A stretch of 17,930 nucleotides of DNA. It comes from DASZTV01 sp035548125 (GTDB lineage Bacteria; Actinomycetota; Actinomycetes; JAFAQI01). The position numbers and the translations under genes are program-made. Numbering within the stretch: the first letter of the stretch is position 1; each line of letters opens with the position of its first letter. The DNA is taken from the NCBI GenBank assembly GCA_035548125.1, contig DASZTV010000084.1:1-17930 (forward strand). The letters are read 5' to 3'. Positions 1-7,026 of the stretch are shown here, one piece after another. The notes beneath the pieces are model-generated. The model saw nothing but the letters and a program-made list of their open reading frames with translations. It did no database searches and was not told the DNA's origin.

Positions 1-536
1 CATTCCGACTGCAGCGCGGTGATCGGGTGGACCGTGACCGCGCGCCGCAGGCTGTCCGCACTGGCCTCCGACAGGCCGAGGTGGCGGACCTTGCCGGCCG
101 TGACCTGCTCCGCCATCGCGCCGACGGTGTCCTCGATCGGAACCGTCGAGTCGACGCGGTGCTGGTAGTAGAGGTCGATGTGATCGACGCCAAGACGTTC
201 GAGACTCGCGTCGATGCACTTGCGCACGTAGTCGGGGTGGCCGTTGATCTTCATCGTCCCGTCGTCGCCCCGCGACAGCGAGAACTTGGTCGCGAGAACC
301 ACCTCGTCCCGGCGGCTCTTGATCGCCTTGCCGACGATGTGCTCGTTGTGGCCGCCGCCGTAGATGTCGGCCGTGTCGAGGAACGTCACGCCGAGATCAA
401 GCGCCCGCTCGATCGTCAGCCGCGACTCCTCGGGGTCCGCCTTGCCATAAGACTGCGACATCCCCATGCAGCCGAGGCCCTGCATGGAGACCGTAAGGGC
501 GCTGTCACGCCCAAGAGTTCGAGAAGCGAGCGTCAT
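1..536 (-). CDS. Aldo/keto reductase, AKR13/YakC-like (3' end outside window)
   Basis: This is an NADPH-dependent aldo/keto reductase that would reduce aldehydes or ketones in the cytosol. The 178 visible residues hold the first half of the TIM barrel: a GLGCMGMS segment near residues 20-27, FLDTADIYG with catalytic Asp54 and Tyr59, Lys84 in ATKFS, and His126 in YYQHRVDS. The four residues match the AKR catalytic tetrad. GKVRHLGLSEAS and HPITALQSE are typical of the AKR13/pyridoxal-reductase-like branch. The ATG at 534-536 is preceded very closely by AGGAAGGAG. It lies 22 nt after the ATPase stop, so it is probably the last visible gene of the ALDH/ABC operon. The C-terminus and any further operon gene lie beyond position 1. 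The substrate is unknown. It is distinct from the second AKR at 11065, which belongs to another subfamily. Confidence 0.9.
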   Translation of the reverse strand, partial: MTLASRTLGRDSALTVSMQGLGCMGMSQSYGKADPEESRLTIERALDLGVTFLDTADIYGGGHNEHIVGKAIKSRRDEVVLATKFSLSRGDDGTMKINGHPDYVRKCIDASLERLGVDHIDLYYQHRVDSTVPIEDTVGAMAEQVTAGKVRHLGLSEASADSLRRAVTVHPITALQSE

Positions 537-558
537 GGCTCCTTCCTATCCCGTCACG

Positions 559-1302
559 CTAATGGGACATCACGCGGGACAGGAACTGCTTCAGGCGCGG
601 GTGGTCGGGGTCGCCCAGGACCTGGTCGGGCGGGCCCGACTCGGCGACGACGCCGTCGGCGAGGAAGCACACCTTGTCGGCGACGCGGCGGGCGAAGCCC
701 ATCTCGTGAGTCGCCATGACGATCGTCATGCCCGACTCCTTCAGCTCGCCGATCAGGTCCAGGACCTCGCCGACCAGCTCCGGGTCGAGGGCGCTCGTCA
801 CCTCGTCGAGCAGCAACAGCCTGGGCGAGTTGGCGATCGCGCGGGCGATCGCCGTGCGCTGCTGCTGTCCGCCGGAGAGCCGGTCGGGGTAGTCATCGGC
901 TTTGTCGGCCAGCCCGACCCGGGTGAGCAGCTCGCGCGCCCGGCTGTCTGCATCGGCCTTCGACAGTCCGCCGACGACGCGAGGGGCGAGCGCCACGTTG
1001 CGCAGCGCCGTCATGTGCGGGAACAGGTTGTAGGACTGGAAGACGACGCCGATCCGGCGGCGTACCGCGTCGACGTCGACGCGCGGGTCGGTGATCTCCT
1101 CGCCGTCGAGGACGATCTCGCCGTCGGTGACCACCTCGAGCAGGTTGATGCAGCGGAGCAGGGTGGACTTGCCGGATCCCGACCCGCCGATCAGCACGAC
1201 GACGTCGCCGTCGGCCACTTCGAGATCGACCCCGTTGAGGATCCGGTTGTCGCCGAAGTGCTTGTGGACGTTGCGCACTTCCAGGACCAGCCCGCTCGTC
1301 AT
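559..1302 (-). CDS. Polar amino acid ABC transporter ATP-binding protein
   Basis: This 247-residue protein is the ATPase of an amino-acid importer of the PAAT (HisP/GlnQ) type and should act at the cytoplasmic face of the membrane. Walker A GGSGSGKST is at residues 39-47, the Q-loop glutamine at 89 in VVFQSYNLFPHM, the ABC signature LSGGQQQR at 142-149, Walker B LLLLDEVTSALDPE with Asp166 and Glu167, and the switch histidine at 199 in ATHEMGF. All residues needed for ATP hydrolysis are present. Walker B reads DEVTS where DEPTS is more usual. The ATG at 1300-1302 overlaps the permease stop as ATGA, so it is translationally coupled to the permease. In-frame codons extend upstream into the permease gene, but the MTSGLVLEVRNVHK start fits family length. 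Confidence 0.95.
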   Translation of the reverse strand: MTSGLVLEVRNVHKHFGDNRILNGVDLEVADGDVVVLIGGSGSGKSTLLRCINLLEVVTDGEIVLDGEEITDPRVDVDAVRRRIGVVFQSYNLFPHMTALRNVALAPRVVGGLSKADADSRARELLTRVGLADKADDYPDRLSGGQQQRTAIARAIANSPRLLLLDEVTSALDPELVGEVLDLIGELKESGMTIVMATHEMGFARRVADKVCFLADGVVAESGPPDQVLGDPDHPRLKQFLSRVMSH

Positions 1303-2174
1303 ACGACAGCTCCGGCTCGCTGCCGCCGGTTCGCCCGGGCCGACACCGCGTCGGCGATACGACCTGACGGAATCGCCAGGACGATGAAGAGCACGGCGGC
1401 GATCACGTACGGCGTGAAGTTGAAGGTCAACGAGTTGTCGATCGTCGCCTGCTGGATGGCGTCGGTCGCCCCACCGACGATCGAGATCAGACCGACGTCC
1501 TTCTGCAACGCAACGAAGTCGTTGAGTAACGGCGGCAGCACCGCGCGGACCGCCTGCGGCGCGACGACGAGCCGCATCGTCTGCTGTTGGGTGAGGCCCA
1601 GCGAGCGTGCGGCGGCGCGTTGGCTCGGATGCACGGACTGGATGCCGGCGCGGAACACCTCCGCGACGTAGGAGCTGTAGCAAAGGATGATCGCGACCGT
1701 TCCCCACACGGTCGCGGACTTCGGCAACCACGACAGCTGCAACGACGGGATTCCCACTCCGAACAGGTAGAGCAGGATGATCAGCGGGCAGCCCCGGAAG
1801 AAGTCCACGTAGACGCCGCCGAAGATCCGCAGCGGCGCGAGCACGGCGCTCACCGACGTCCGCAATGTGGCGACGACCATCCCGAGGACGAGGATGCACG
1901 CCTCGCCGATCACGAGGATCTTCAGGTTGAGCAGCATTCCTCGTGCGATGTCCGGCGTGTCGTGCCTGATCGAGTCCCAGCTGAAGAACGTCGCCCGGGC
2001 GTCGTGCCAACCAGGGGTGTGCGTGACGCCGAGCCAGACCGCAACCGCGAACACGATCGTGCTGACCGTCGCGACGAGCGTCGACCGGCGCGCACGCTGC
2101 CGCCGGTAGTCACGCCGCCACTGCTCCTTGTCGCTGAGCAGCAGCGGCCCCTCTGCCGTCGCTGGCAGCGTCAC
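1299..2174 (-). CDS. Amino acid ABC transporter permease (HisM/GlnP type)
   Basis: This 291-residue inner-membrane permease belongs to the polar amino acid uptake family. A long basic cytoplasmic N-terminus (about residues 15-30) precedes hydrophobic segments near 31-51, 84-104, 129-145, 156-176 and 250-272. YVDFFRGCPLIILL (122-135) is the family segment usually read YVDFFRGTPLL. The EAA loop that docks on the ATPase runs from about 171 to 208 and contains EVFRAGIQSVH and AARSLGL. The start is GTG at 2172-2174, 12 nt after the binding-protein stop, without a strong Shine-Dalgarno sequence, so it may depend on translation of the upstream gene. Only one permease gene is present, so the transporter would use a homodimer. 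Confidence 0.93.
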   Translation of the reverse strand: MTLPATAEGPLLLSDKEQWRRDYRRQRARRSTLVATVSTIVFAVAVWLGVTHTPGWHDARATFFSWDSIRHDTPDIARGMLLNLKILVIGEACILVLGMVVATLRTSVSAVLAPLRIFGGVYVDFFRGCPLIILLYLFGVGIPSLQLSWLPKSATVWGTVAIILCYSSYVAEVFRAGIQSVHPSQRAAARSLGLTQQQTMRLVVAPQAVRAVLPPLLNDFVALQKDVGLISIVGGATDAIQQATIDNSLTFNFTPYVIAAVLFIVLAIPSGRIADAVSARANRRQRAGAVV

Positions 2175-2186
2175 GTCGGCTCGGAG

Positions 2187-3074
2187 CTACTGGAGAACCG
2201 GCGCGTTGGCTTCCTTCGCCAGCCACTTGCTCTCGATCGACGCGAGCGTGCCGTCGGTCTTGAGCGCATCGATCGCCTTGGACACGCAGGACGTCAACGG
2301 GCTGCCCTTCGCAAGCAAGGCCCCGAACTGCTCCGGCGTGCCCGTGCTGGCCAGCTGTCCGACGATGACGCTGTTCTTGATCTGCGCCGCCGTGATGTAG
2401 AACGCGGTCGGCAGGTCCACCACGAGGCCGTCGATCTGGCCGTTCTTGAGCGCCTGGACCGCCAGTGCGTTGCTGCCGAAGAACGCGTGCTGGGTCGGCT
2501 TGATCACGTCGCTGATCGTCTGCTGGTTGGTGCTTCCGGTCTGCGCACCGAGCTTGACCGCCCGGAGTTCGGCGAGGCTGGTCACCGCGGCGCCCTTGCT
2601 GCCCTTCATCGCCACGATCGCCTCGGCGACGTTGTAGTACGGCGAGGAGAAGTCGACAGCCTGCTCACGCTTCTTGGTGATGGAGAACTCGTCGAGATCG
2701 AAGTCGAAGTTCCGCGCCGCCGGGCCGATCGCCTGGGTGAAGGAGATCCGCTTCACCTTGATCTGGTCGGGCGTGTAGCCGAGCTGCTGTGCGATCGCGA
2801 GGTCGACTGCGCTCTCGTAGCCCTCGCCGTTGATCGGGTGCTTGTTGTCGTTGAACCACGGCGGGTAGACCGGTTGGTCGACACCGATCGTCAGGTTGCC
2901 GGACGACACCGTCTGCAGGGTGCTGGGCGTGCAGCCGGCGATCGCAGCCGCCGCAGCTGATTGGTTCGGCGTACCGTTCGCCGCCGGGCTTCCACCCGAG
3001 CTCGAGCTGCCACAGCCGGCCAAGGCGAGGCTCGCCGCGGCCAGCGCCGCCAACCCCGAAGCGACGCGATTCAC
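2187..3074 (-). CDS. Amino-acid-type solute-binding lipoprotein (PAAT family)
   Basis: This 295-residue extracytoplasmic binding protein delivers substrate to the adjacent permease and ATPase. A lipobox LAGC ends at Cys21, followed by a Ser/Gly/Ala-rich linker to about residue 47. The SBP_bac_3 core starts near 60 (LTIGVDQPVYPPW) and includes EFSITKKREQAVDFSSPYY (129-147) and NGQIDGLVVDLPTAFY (211-226). By analogy with HisJ, Arg136 would bind a substrate carboxylate and Asp220 an amino group. Glu129 occupies the site that is Ser or Gly in amino-acid binders, so the ligand may not be an ordinary amino acid. Cys49 and Cys263 could form a disulfide. The GTG start has AAGGAG six nucleotides upstream, and this site overlaps the TAA stop of the ALDH gene. 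Confidence 0.92.
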   Translation of the reverse strand: MNRVASGLAALAAASLALAGCGSSSSGGSPAANGTPNQSAAAAAIAGCTPSTLQTVSSGNLTIGVDQPVYPPWFNDNKHPINGEGYESAVDLAIAQQLGYTPDQIKVKRISFTQAIGPAARNFDFDLDEFSITKKREQAVDFSSPYYNVAEAIVAMKGSKGAAVTSLAELRAVKLGAQTGSTNQQTISDVIKPTQHAFFGSNALAVQALKNGQIDGLVVDLPTAFYITAAQIKNSVIVGQLASTGTPEQFGALLAKGSPLTSCVSKAIDALKTDGTLASIESKWLAKEANAPVLQ

Positions 3075-3084
3075 GTTGAGCTCC

Positions 3085-4833
3085 TTATCCCCGTAGCGCT
3101 GTCGTGACCAGTGCGGGCACCTTGCCCCACGATGGCTTGGTCATCAGTTTCGCGGCGAGCTCGCCCGCCTTGTGGGCGGTCTTGTGCGACGCGAACCAGG
3201 TCGGCTTGATCGGCATCCGGAACGGACCGCGGACGACGGTCTTCTCGATGTCCTCTTCCGCCAGCATGATCGAGTTGTGCACGAAGCCGATGCCGGACTG
3301 CACGTCGTCGATCGTGTGGCCCGGGTACGCCCCCCACGGAGTCGTCCCCAGCGTGAAGCCGACGGCCGACCAGAGGTTCACCCCGATCGTTCCGTACTTG
3401 AGGTCGGCGATCGCCTGCTCGACCGCCGCGTTGATCGCCGGGTCCTTCATCGACTTCGGGTGCACGACGATGGAGCAGCCGAGCGTGCCCCACAGCCCGT
3501 TGTTCGCGAACTCGACCGCCTTGCGGAGGTAGTCGACGGTGTCGGTCGCGTCGATCCCGACCTCACCGAACACGCCGTTGAACGCCTCGGTGGTGAACGC
3601 GATGTCGTCCTGCGTCGCGGTGCGAAGGCCGGGGATCATCGTCCACGGCACGCAGCCGTGCTCCTCCTGGCCGAACCGCTCCGCCTCAGGGTGTGCGCCC
3701 GTGAATGCCTCCCAGCGCGCCCGCGCGCCCGGGTAGTAGGCGTAGCGCTCCTCGGTCTCCTTGAGCACCTTGCGCATCGCCTCGAGGAACTCCCCACGCT
3801 GCGACCACGCGTTCGAGGTGATGAGCGCGCGCAGCGCGATGCAGTTGAAGCCCGCGTTGTTGGTGAGCATCGAGGCGATGTTCTGGGCCTGGAAGGACAT
3901 GTCCTTGGCGGTCCACGGTCCGGGTACGACGATGACCGGCGAGACGTTGCCGAGCTCTCCGGTGACCGGCTTCGTCACGACCGGGTCCTTCGCGGCCTTG
4001 CGCGTCAGCCCCTCCGGACCGCCACCGAAGACGATCGCTTCGAAGGTCTTGTCCGAACCGGTCACGTGCACGTCGGCGACGTCGTCATGACGGACCAGGT
4101 GCGTGCCGACCTCGGCGCCGCCGTAGACGATTCGCAACACCCCGCGGTCGATCAGCTCGGCGCAGATCTTCTCGAAGATCGGACCGGCGTAGTCGTTCAC
4201 CGGGTTCATCTTCAAGATCACCGGGTGTCGCGCGATGAACAACCGGTCGAGGGCGTCGGTGATCGGGATCGAGCTCTGGTTCCCGGCGCCGAGCACGAGC
4301 GAGACGCCCGGGGTACCGCCACCGAACCACGCCTTCGCCTGACGCTCCGCGGCTTCGCCGCCGGTGACACCGCGGCGCAGCCAGATGTCACCGGTGAACC
4401 CGGAGAACGCCACCTTGTCGAAGGCGTCGACCGGGAAGGCGGGGATGCCGGTGTGACCGCCCGAGACCGGATGCGGCTTGCCCGGGAACGCCGGCTTGCG
4501 GCCCGCCGCGATGTCGGTGAGCGCGGCGTGCAGCATGCGCAGGTAGCGGCCGGTGATCATCACGCTCGCCCAGTCCTCGCCCGCCGCGGGCGAGTCGACG
4601 GGGTAGCGCTTGGCGTCGCAGGACACCTTGACCCACTCGTCGGCAAAGGTCAGCACCGAGTCGGTGAGCCGCTCGAGCAGGCCCAGCATGTCGGCGGCCG
4701 GCTCCTCGATCCAGCTCTTCGCGTGAGCGACGAGATCCGCCACCGCGGCGTCACAGTCGGCGATCGATGTCGCCTGCTGGGTCGAGGTGGCTTCGGGGAT
4801 CGCGATGGTGCCGTGAGCTGCGAGCTGTGTCAT
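3085..4833 (-). CDS. Aldehyde dehydrogenase family protein, long atypical form
   Basis: This 582-residue protein would oxidise an aldehyde to an acid with NAD(P)+. The catalytic cysteine is Cys331 in NNAGFNCIAL and the general-base glutamate is Glu293 in TGELGNVSP; the cofactor lysine is probably Lys208 in ILKMNP, and GSDKTFE (259-265) is the cofactor-binding helix. FGEVGI (422-427) corresponds to the IFGPV motif. Spacing from Lys to Glu to Cys to this motif is near that of ordinary ALDHs, but about 60 extra residues follow at the C-terminus. The motifs differ from the usual ELGGKSP and NxGQxC, so this is a divergent branch. The ATG at 4831-4833 has GGAGGT six nucleotides upstream, and the stop is 10 nt before the binding-protein gene. 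It is the promoter-proximal gene of the operon. Its substrate cannot be told from sequence. Confidence 0.9.
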   Translation of the reverse strand: MTQLAAHGTIAIPEATSTQQATSIADCDAAVADLVAHAKSWIEEPAADMLGLLERLTDSVLTFADEWVKVSCDAKRYPVDSPAAGEDWASVMITGRYLRMLHAALTDIAAGRKPAFPGKPHPVSGGHTGIPAFPVDAFDKVAFSGFTGDIWLRRGVTGGEAAERQAKAWFGGGTPGVSLVLGAGNQSSIPITDALDRLFIARHPVILKMNPVNDYAGPIFEKICAELIDRGVLRIVYGGAEVGTHLVRHDDVADVHVTGSDKTFEAIVFGGGPEGLTRKAAKDPVVTKPVTGELGNVSPVIVVPGPWTAKDMSFQAQNIASMLTNNAGFNCIALRALITSNAWSQRGEFLEAMRKVLKETEERYAYYPGARARWEAFTGAHPEAERFGQEEHGCVPWTMIPGLRTATQDDIAFTTEAFNGVFGEVGIDATDTVDYLRKAVEFANNGLWGTLGCSIVVHPKSMKDPAINAAVEQAIADLKYGTIGVNLWSAVGFTLGTTPWGAYPGHTIDDVQSGIGFVHNSIMLAEEDIEKTVVRGPFRMPIKPTWFASHKTAHKAGELAAKLMTKPSWGKVPALVTTALRG

Positions 4834-4869
4834 TGGCTGACCTCCAATTAGGAAGTATGACCGATCTGC
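4834..4869. promoter_or_regulatory. Divergent promoter region between the ALDH operon and maf
   Basis: Only 36 nt separate the two divergent starts. On the plus strand TTGGCT (4833-4838) and TATGAC (4856-4861) are 17 nt apart and could drive a leaderless maf transcript from about 4868-4870. On the minus strand CATACT (4859-4854) could be the -10 of the ALDH operon; no good -35 is visible for it. The two -10 boxes share four bases. The ALDH ribosome binding site GGAGGT lies at 4845-4840 within an imperfect palindrome, 4841-4855. These are motif matches only. Confidence 0.4.
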
Positions 4870-5487
4870 GTGCTTGCATCTAACGGTGTGGGTGCCCGCA
4901 CGCTGATCCTCGCCTCGGCCTCCCCCGCGCGGCTGCGGCTGCTGCGCGACGCGGGCATCGAGCCACGCGTCGTCGTCAGCGGCGTGGACGAGGACGCGGT
5001 ACCGACGGCCGACCCGCACGCGATGGTGCTCACCCTCGCCGAGCTCAAGGCGCGCGCGGTCGCCGCGACGACGAGCGAACCGGGCGCCCTGGTGCTGGGC
5101 GCCGACTCGACGCTGGTGCTCGACGGCCGCACGCTCGGGAAGCCGGGATCGGCTGCGACGGCCACCGAGCGCTGGCAGCAGATGCGGGGACGCCAGGGCA
5201 CGCTGCTCACCGGTCACTGCGTCATCGACTGCGACAGCGGTGAGTCCGCGACGGCGGTCGGGGCCACCGACGTGTTCTTCGGCACCCCCAGCGACGAGGA
5301 GATCGCGGCGTACGTCGCCACCGGTGAGCCGATCGAGGTCGCCGGCGCGTTCACCCTCGACGGCCGCGGGGCGCCGTTCGTCGACCGCATCGTGGGCGAC
5401 CACAGCAACGTCGTCGGGCTGTCCCTTCCGGTGGTACGCCGGTTGTTGCGCGACCTCGGAGTGGGAATCGTCGACCTATGGCACTGA
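4870..5487 (+). CDS. maf: Maf family nucleoside triphosphate pyrophosphatase
   Basis: Maf proteins hydrolyse non-canonical or modified nucleoside triphosphates to monophosphates and may act as house-cleaning enzymes. The 205-residue protein has the N-terminal LASASPARLRLL loop (14-25), LGADSTLVLDG with the probable catalytic Asp79, LGKP (89-92), and the C-terminal block PFVDRIVGDHSNVVGLSLP (169-187). ATGEPIEVAGAFTLDG is the form often seen in actinobacteria. The GTG at 4870 is chosen because a TATGAC box sits 8 nt upstream, which suits leaderless translation; GTG at 4888 is an alternative that would remove six residues. The gene overlaps dus by 10 nt, so the two are probably cotranscribed. 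Confidence 0.92.
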   Translation: MLASNGVGARTLILASASPARLRLLRDAGIEPRVVVSGVDEDAVPTADPHAMVLTLAELKARAVAATTSEPGALVLGADSTLVLDGRTLGKPGSAATATERWQQMRGRQGTLLTGHCVIDCDSGESATAVGATDVFFGTPSDEEIAAYVATGEPIEVAGAFTLDGRGAPFVDRIVGDHSNVVGLSLPVVRRLLRDLGVGIVDLWH

Positions 5488-6608
5488 GCATCGGACCCCT
5501 CCGGGTCGACCCGCCGGTGGTGCTCGCCCCGATGGCAGGCGTCACCAACTCCGCCTTCCGGACGTTGTGCCGCTCCTTCGGCGCGGGCCTGTACGTCAGC
5601 GAGATGGTGTCGGCTCGCGCGCTGGTCGAGCACAGCGAGCGCACCCACCGGATGCTCACGTTCGGTCCGGACGAAGACGTCCGCAGCATCCAGCTCTATG
5701 GCGTCGACCCCGACGTCGTCGCCCGCGCGGTCGACATCCTGCTCGACGTCGGCGTGGACCACATCGACCTCAACATGGGCTGCCCGGTACCCAAGGTGAC
5801 CAAGCTCGGCGGCGGCGCGGCGCTGCCGATGCATCGGGTGCTGTTCACGGACCTGGTGCGTGCCGCCGTGGCCAAGGCCGGCAGCGTGCCGGTGACGGTC
5901 AAGATGCGGATCGGGGTGGATGCGGACTCCGTCACGTACCTCGACGCGGGTCGCATCGCGGCGGCCGAAGGCGCCGCTGCAGTCGCGCTGCACGCTCGGA
6001 CCGCCGAGCAGCTGTACTCCGGACAGGCCGACTGGTCGGCCATCGCGCATCTGAAGTCGGTCGTCACCGACATCCCCGTGCTCGGCAACGGCGACATCTG
6101 GGTCGGCGAGGACGGCATCTCGATGATGCGCGAGACCGGCTGCGACGGCGTGGTCGTCGGGCGCGGCTGCCTGGGCAAGCCGTGGCTGTTCCGCGACCTG
6201 GTCGACGCCTGCGCGGGCCGGACGCCGCAGCCGCCGCCACGGCTCGCGGGAGTCGTCGACGTGATGCGCCGCCACGTACGCCTGCTCGTGGACTGGGCAG
6301 GTGACGAGTTCCTCGGCGTACGCGACTTCCGCAAGCACGTGAGCTGGTACCTCACCGGGTACCCAGTGGGCGGGCGAGCCCGCCGCGACCTGGCCCAGAC
6401 CTCATCGCTGGCCGAGCTCGACGACATGCTCGAGGAGATGCTCGACCGCGTGGGCCGTGACACCGAGCTGCCGGCCGGCTCCGAGCGGATCGCGCGGGGT
6501 CACACCCACGGTCCGCGTCGGGTCACGCTGCCTGCCGGCTGGCGCGAGTCGGCACTGGATCCGACCCCTCCGCCGGCCGAGGCCGACGCCCTCGTGTCGG
6601 GTGGCTAG
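5478..6608 (+). CDS. dusB: tRNA-dihydrouridine synthase, DusB type
   Basis: This flavoenzyme reduces specific uridines in tRNA to dihydrouridine with FMN and NADPH. The 376-residue protein has an FMN-binding TIM barrel beginning LAPMAGVTNSAFR (16-28), the catalytic cysteine Cys102 in LNMGCPVPKV, VKMRIG, the LHARTAEQLYSG segment, PVLGNGDIW, and the phosphate-binding VVGRGCLGKPW. The C-terminal helical tRNA-binding part includes FRKHVSWYLTGYP. The position of the cysteine closely matches E. coli DusB. The ATG lies inside the end of maf (10-nt overlap), which implies coupled expression. A polar, proline-rich tail of about 30 residues follows the conserved domain and looks dispensable. Confidence 0.94.
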   Translation: MALSIGPLRVDPPVVLAPMAGVTNSAFRTLCRSFGAGLYVSEMVSARALVEHSERTHRMLTFGPDEDVRSIQLYGVDPDVVARAVDILLDVGVDHIDLNMGCPVPKVTKLGGGAALPMHRVLFTDLVRAAVAKAGSVPVTVKMRIGVDADSVTYLDAGRIAAAEGAAAVALHARTAEQLYSGQADWSAIAHLKSVVTDIPVLGNGDIWVGEDGISMMRETGCDGVVVGRGCLGKPWLFRDLVDACAGRTPQPPPRLAGVVDVMRRHVRLLVDWAGDEFLGVRDFRKHVSWYLTGYPVGGRARRDLAQTSSLAELDDMLEEMLDRVGRDTELPAGSERIARGHTHGPRRVTLPAGWRESALDPTPPPAEADALVSGG

Positions 6609-6625
6609 TCGTGTGACTGCTGCGG

Positions 6626-6776
6626 TGTTAGCCTGATCACGAGGTCGGAAGTTCTCGTTGTGCACGGCTGGAAAGGCGCTGTTGGCGGGAAACGCACGCG
6701 ATTGTCTGCTGTCACTGAAGAGAGCACCGCGTCGACCAAGTCCCATTCGGGGCGAGCAGTTTAAGGAATCAGGTTC
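6626..6776 (+). promoter_or_regulatory. Probable promoter and long leader of the cold-shock gene
   Basis: The 168 nt between dus and the cold-shock gene contain no reading frame I trust. TG at 6626-6627 followed after one base by TAGCCT (6629-6634) fits an extended -10 element, which would make a -35 unnecessary; no good -35 is visible. Transcription starting near 6641 would leave a leader of roughly 135 nt, as is common for cold-shock mRNAs that are controlled through leader structure. AAGGA at 6763-6767 is the likely ribosome binding site. Confidence 0.4.
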
Positions 6777-6980
6777 ATGGCTCAAGGCACCGTCAAGTGG
6801 TTCAACGGCGAGAAGGGCTACGGCTTCATCGCTCCTAGCGACGGCAGCGCGGACGTCTTCGTCCACTTCAGCGCGATTCAGGGCACCGGCTACCGCAGCC
6901 TCGACGAGGGCCAGAACGTCGAGTTCGACGTGACGCAGGGCCAGAAGGGTCCGCAGGCGGAGAACGTCCGGGCGCTCTAA
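6777..6980 (+). CDS. Cold-shock protein, CspA family
   Basis: This 67-residue single cold-shock domain binds single-stranded RNA or DNA and acts as an RNA chaperone. It contains VKWFNGEKGYGFI with RNP1 (KGYGFI, 13-18) and RNP2 (VFVHF, 27-31), then the acidic loop and the C-terminal QGQKGPQAENV typical of actinobacterial CspA. Length matches the family exactly. AAGGA sits 9 nt before the ATG and a long leader precedes it. It lies 46 nt upstream of rbpA on the same strand with no obvious terminator between, so the two may share a transcript. Confidence 0.97.
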   Translation: MAQGTVKWFNGEKGYGFIAPSDGSADVFVHFSAIQGTGYRSLDEGQNVEFDVTQGQKGPQAENVRAL

Positions 6981-7026
6981 ACGCGTCCCCAGACTTCGCA
7001 CACCAGAACAGGAGACGTCAGCAGCG

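Noticed and set aside
1587..2960. Long plus-strand open frame opposite the permease and binding-protein genes
   Set aside because: It is antisense to two genes with clear family motifs, is extremely rich in Arg, Asp and Glu, and has no recognisable domain; such frames arise from high third-position GC.
3172..4851. Long plus-strand open frame opposite the ALDH gene
   Set aside because: The opposite strand encodes a full-length ALDH with catalytic Cys and Glu; this frame has Arg/Asp/Val-rich low-information composition.
4834..5403. N-terminal extension of the ALDH frame into the maf gene (about 190 residues)
   Set aside because: The extension is antisense to maf and has shadow-like composition, while the ATG at 4833 has an ideal ribosome binding site.
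6640..6657. Small hairpin CGAG/CTCG in the csp leader
   Set aside because: Only four base pairs with a ten-base loop; not distinguishable from chance.
6765..6794. SigR-type promoter (GGAAT plus downstream GT) upstream of rbpA
   Set aside because: GGAAT at 6765 is followed by GTC only after 22 nt, not the required 18-19, and lies inside the csp ribosome-binding region.
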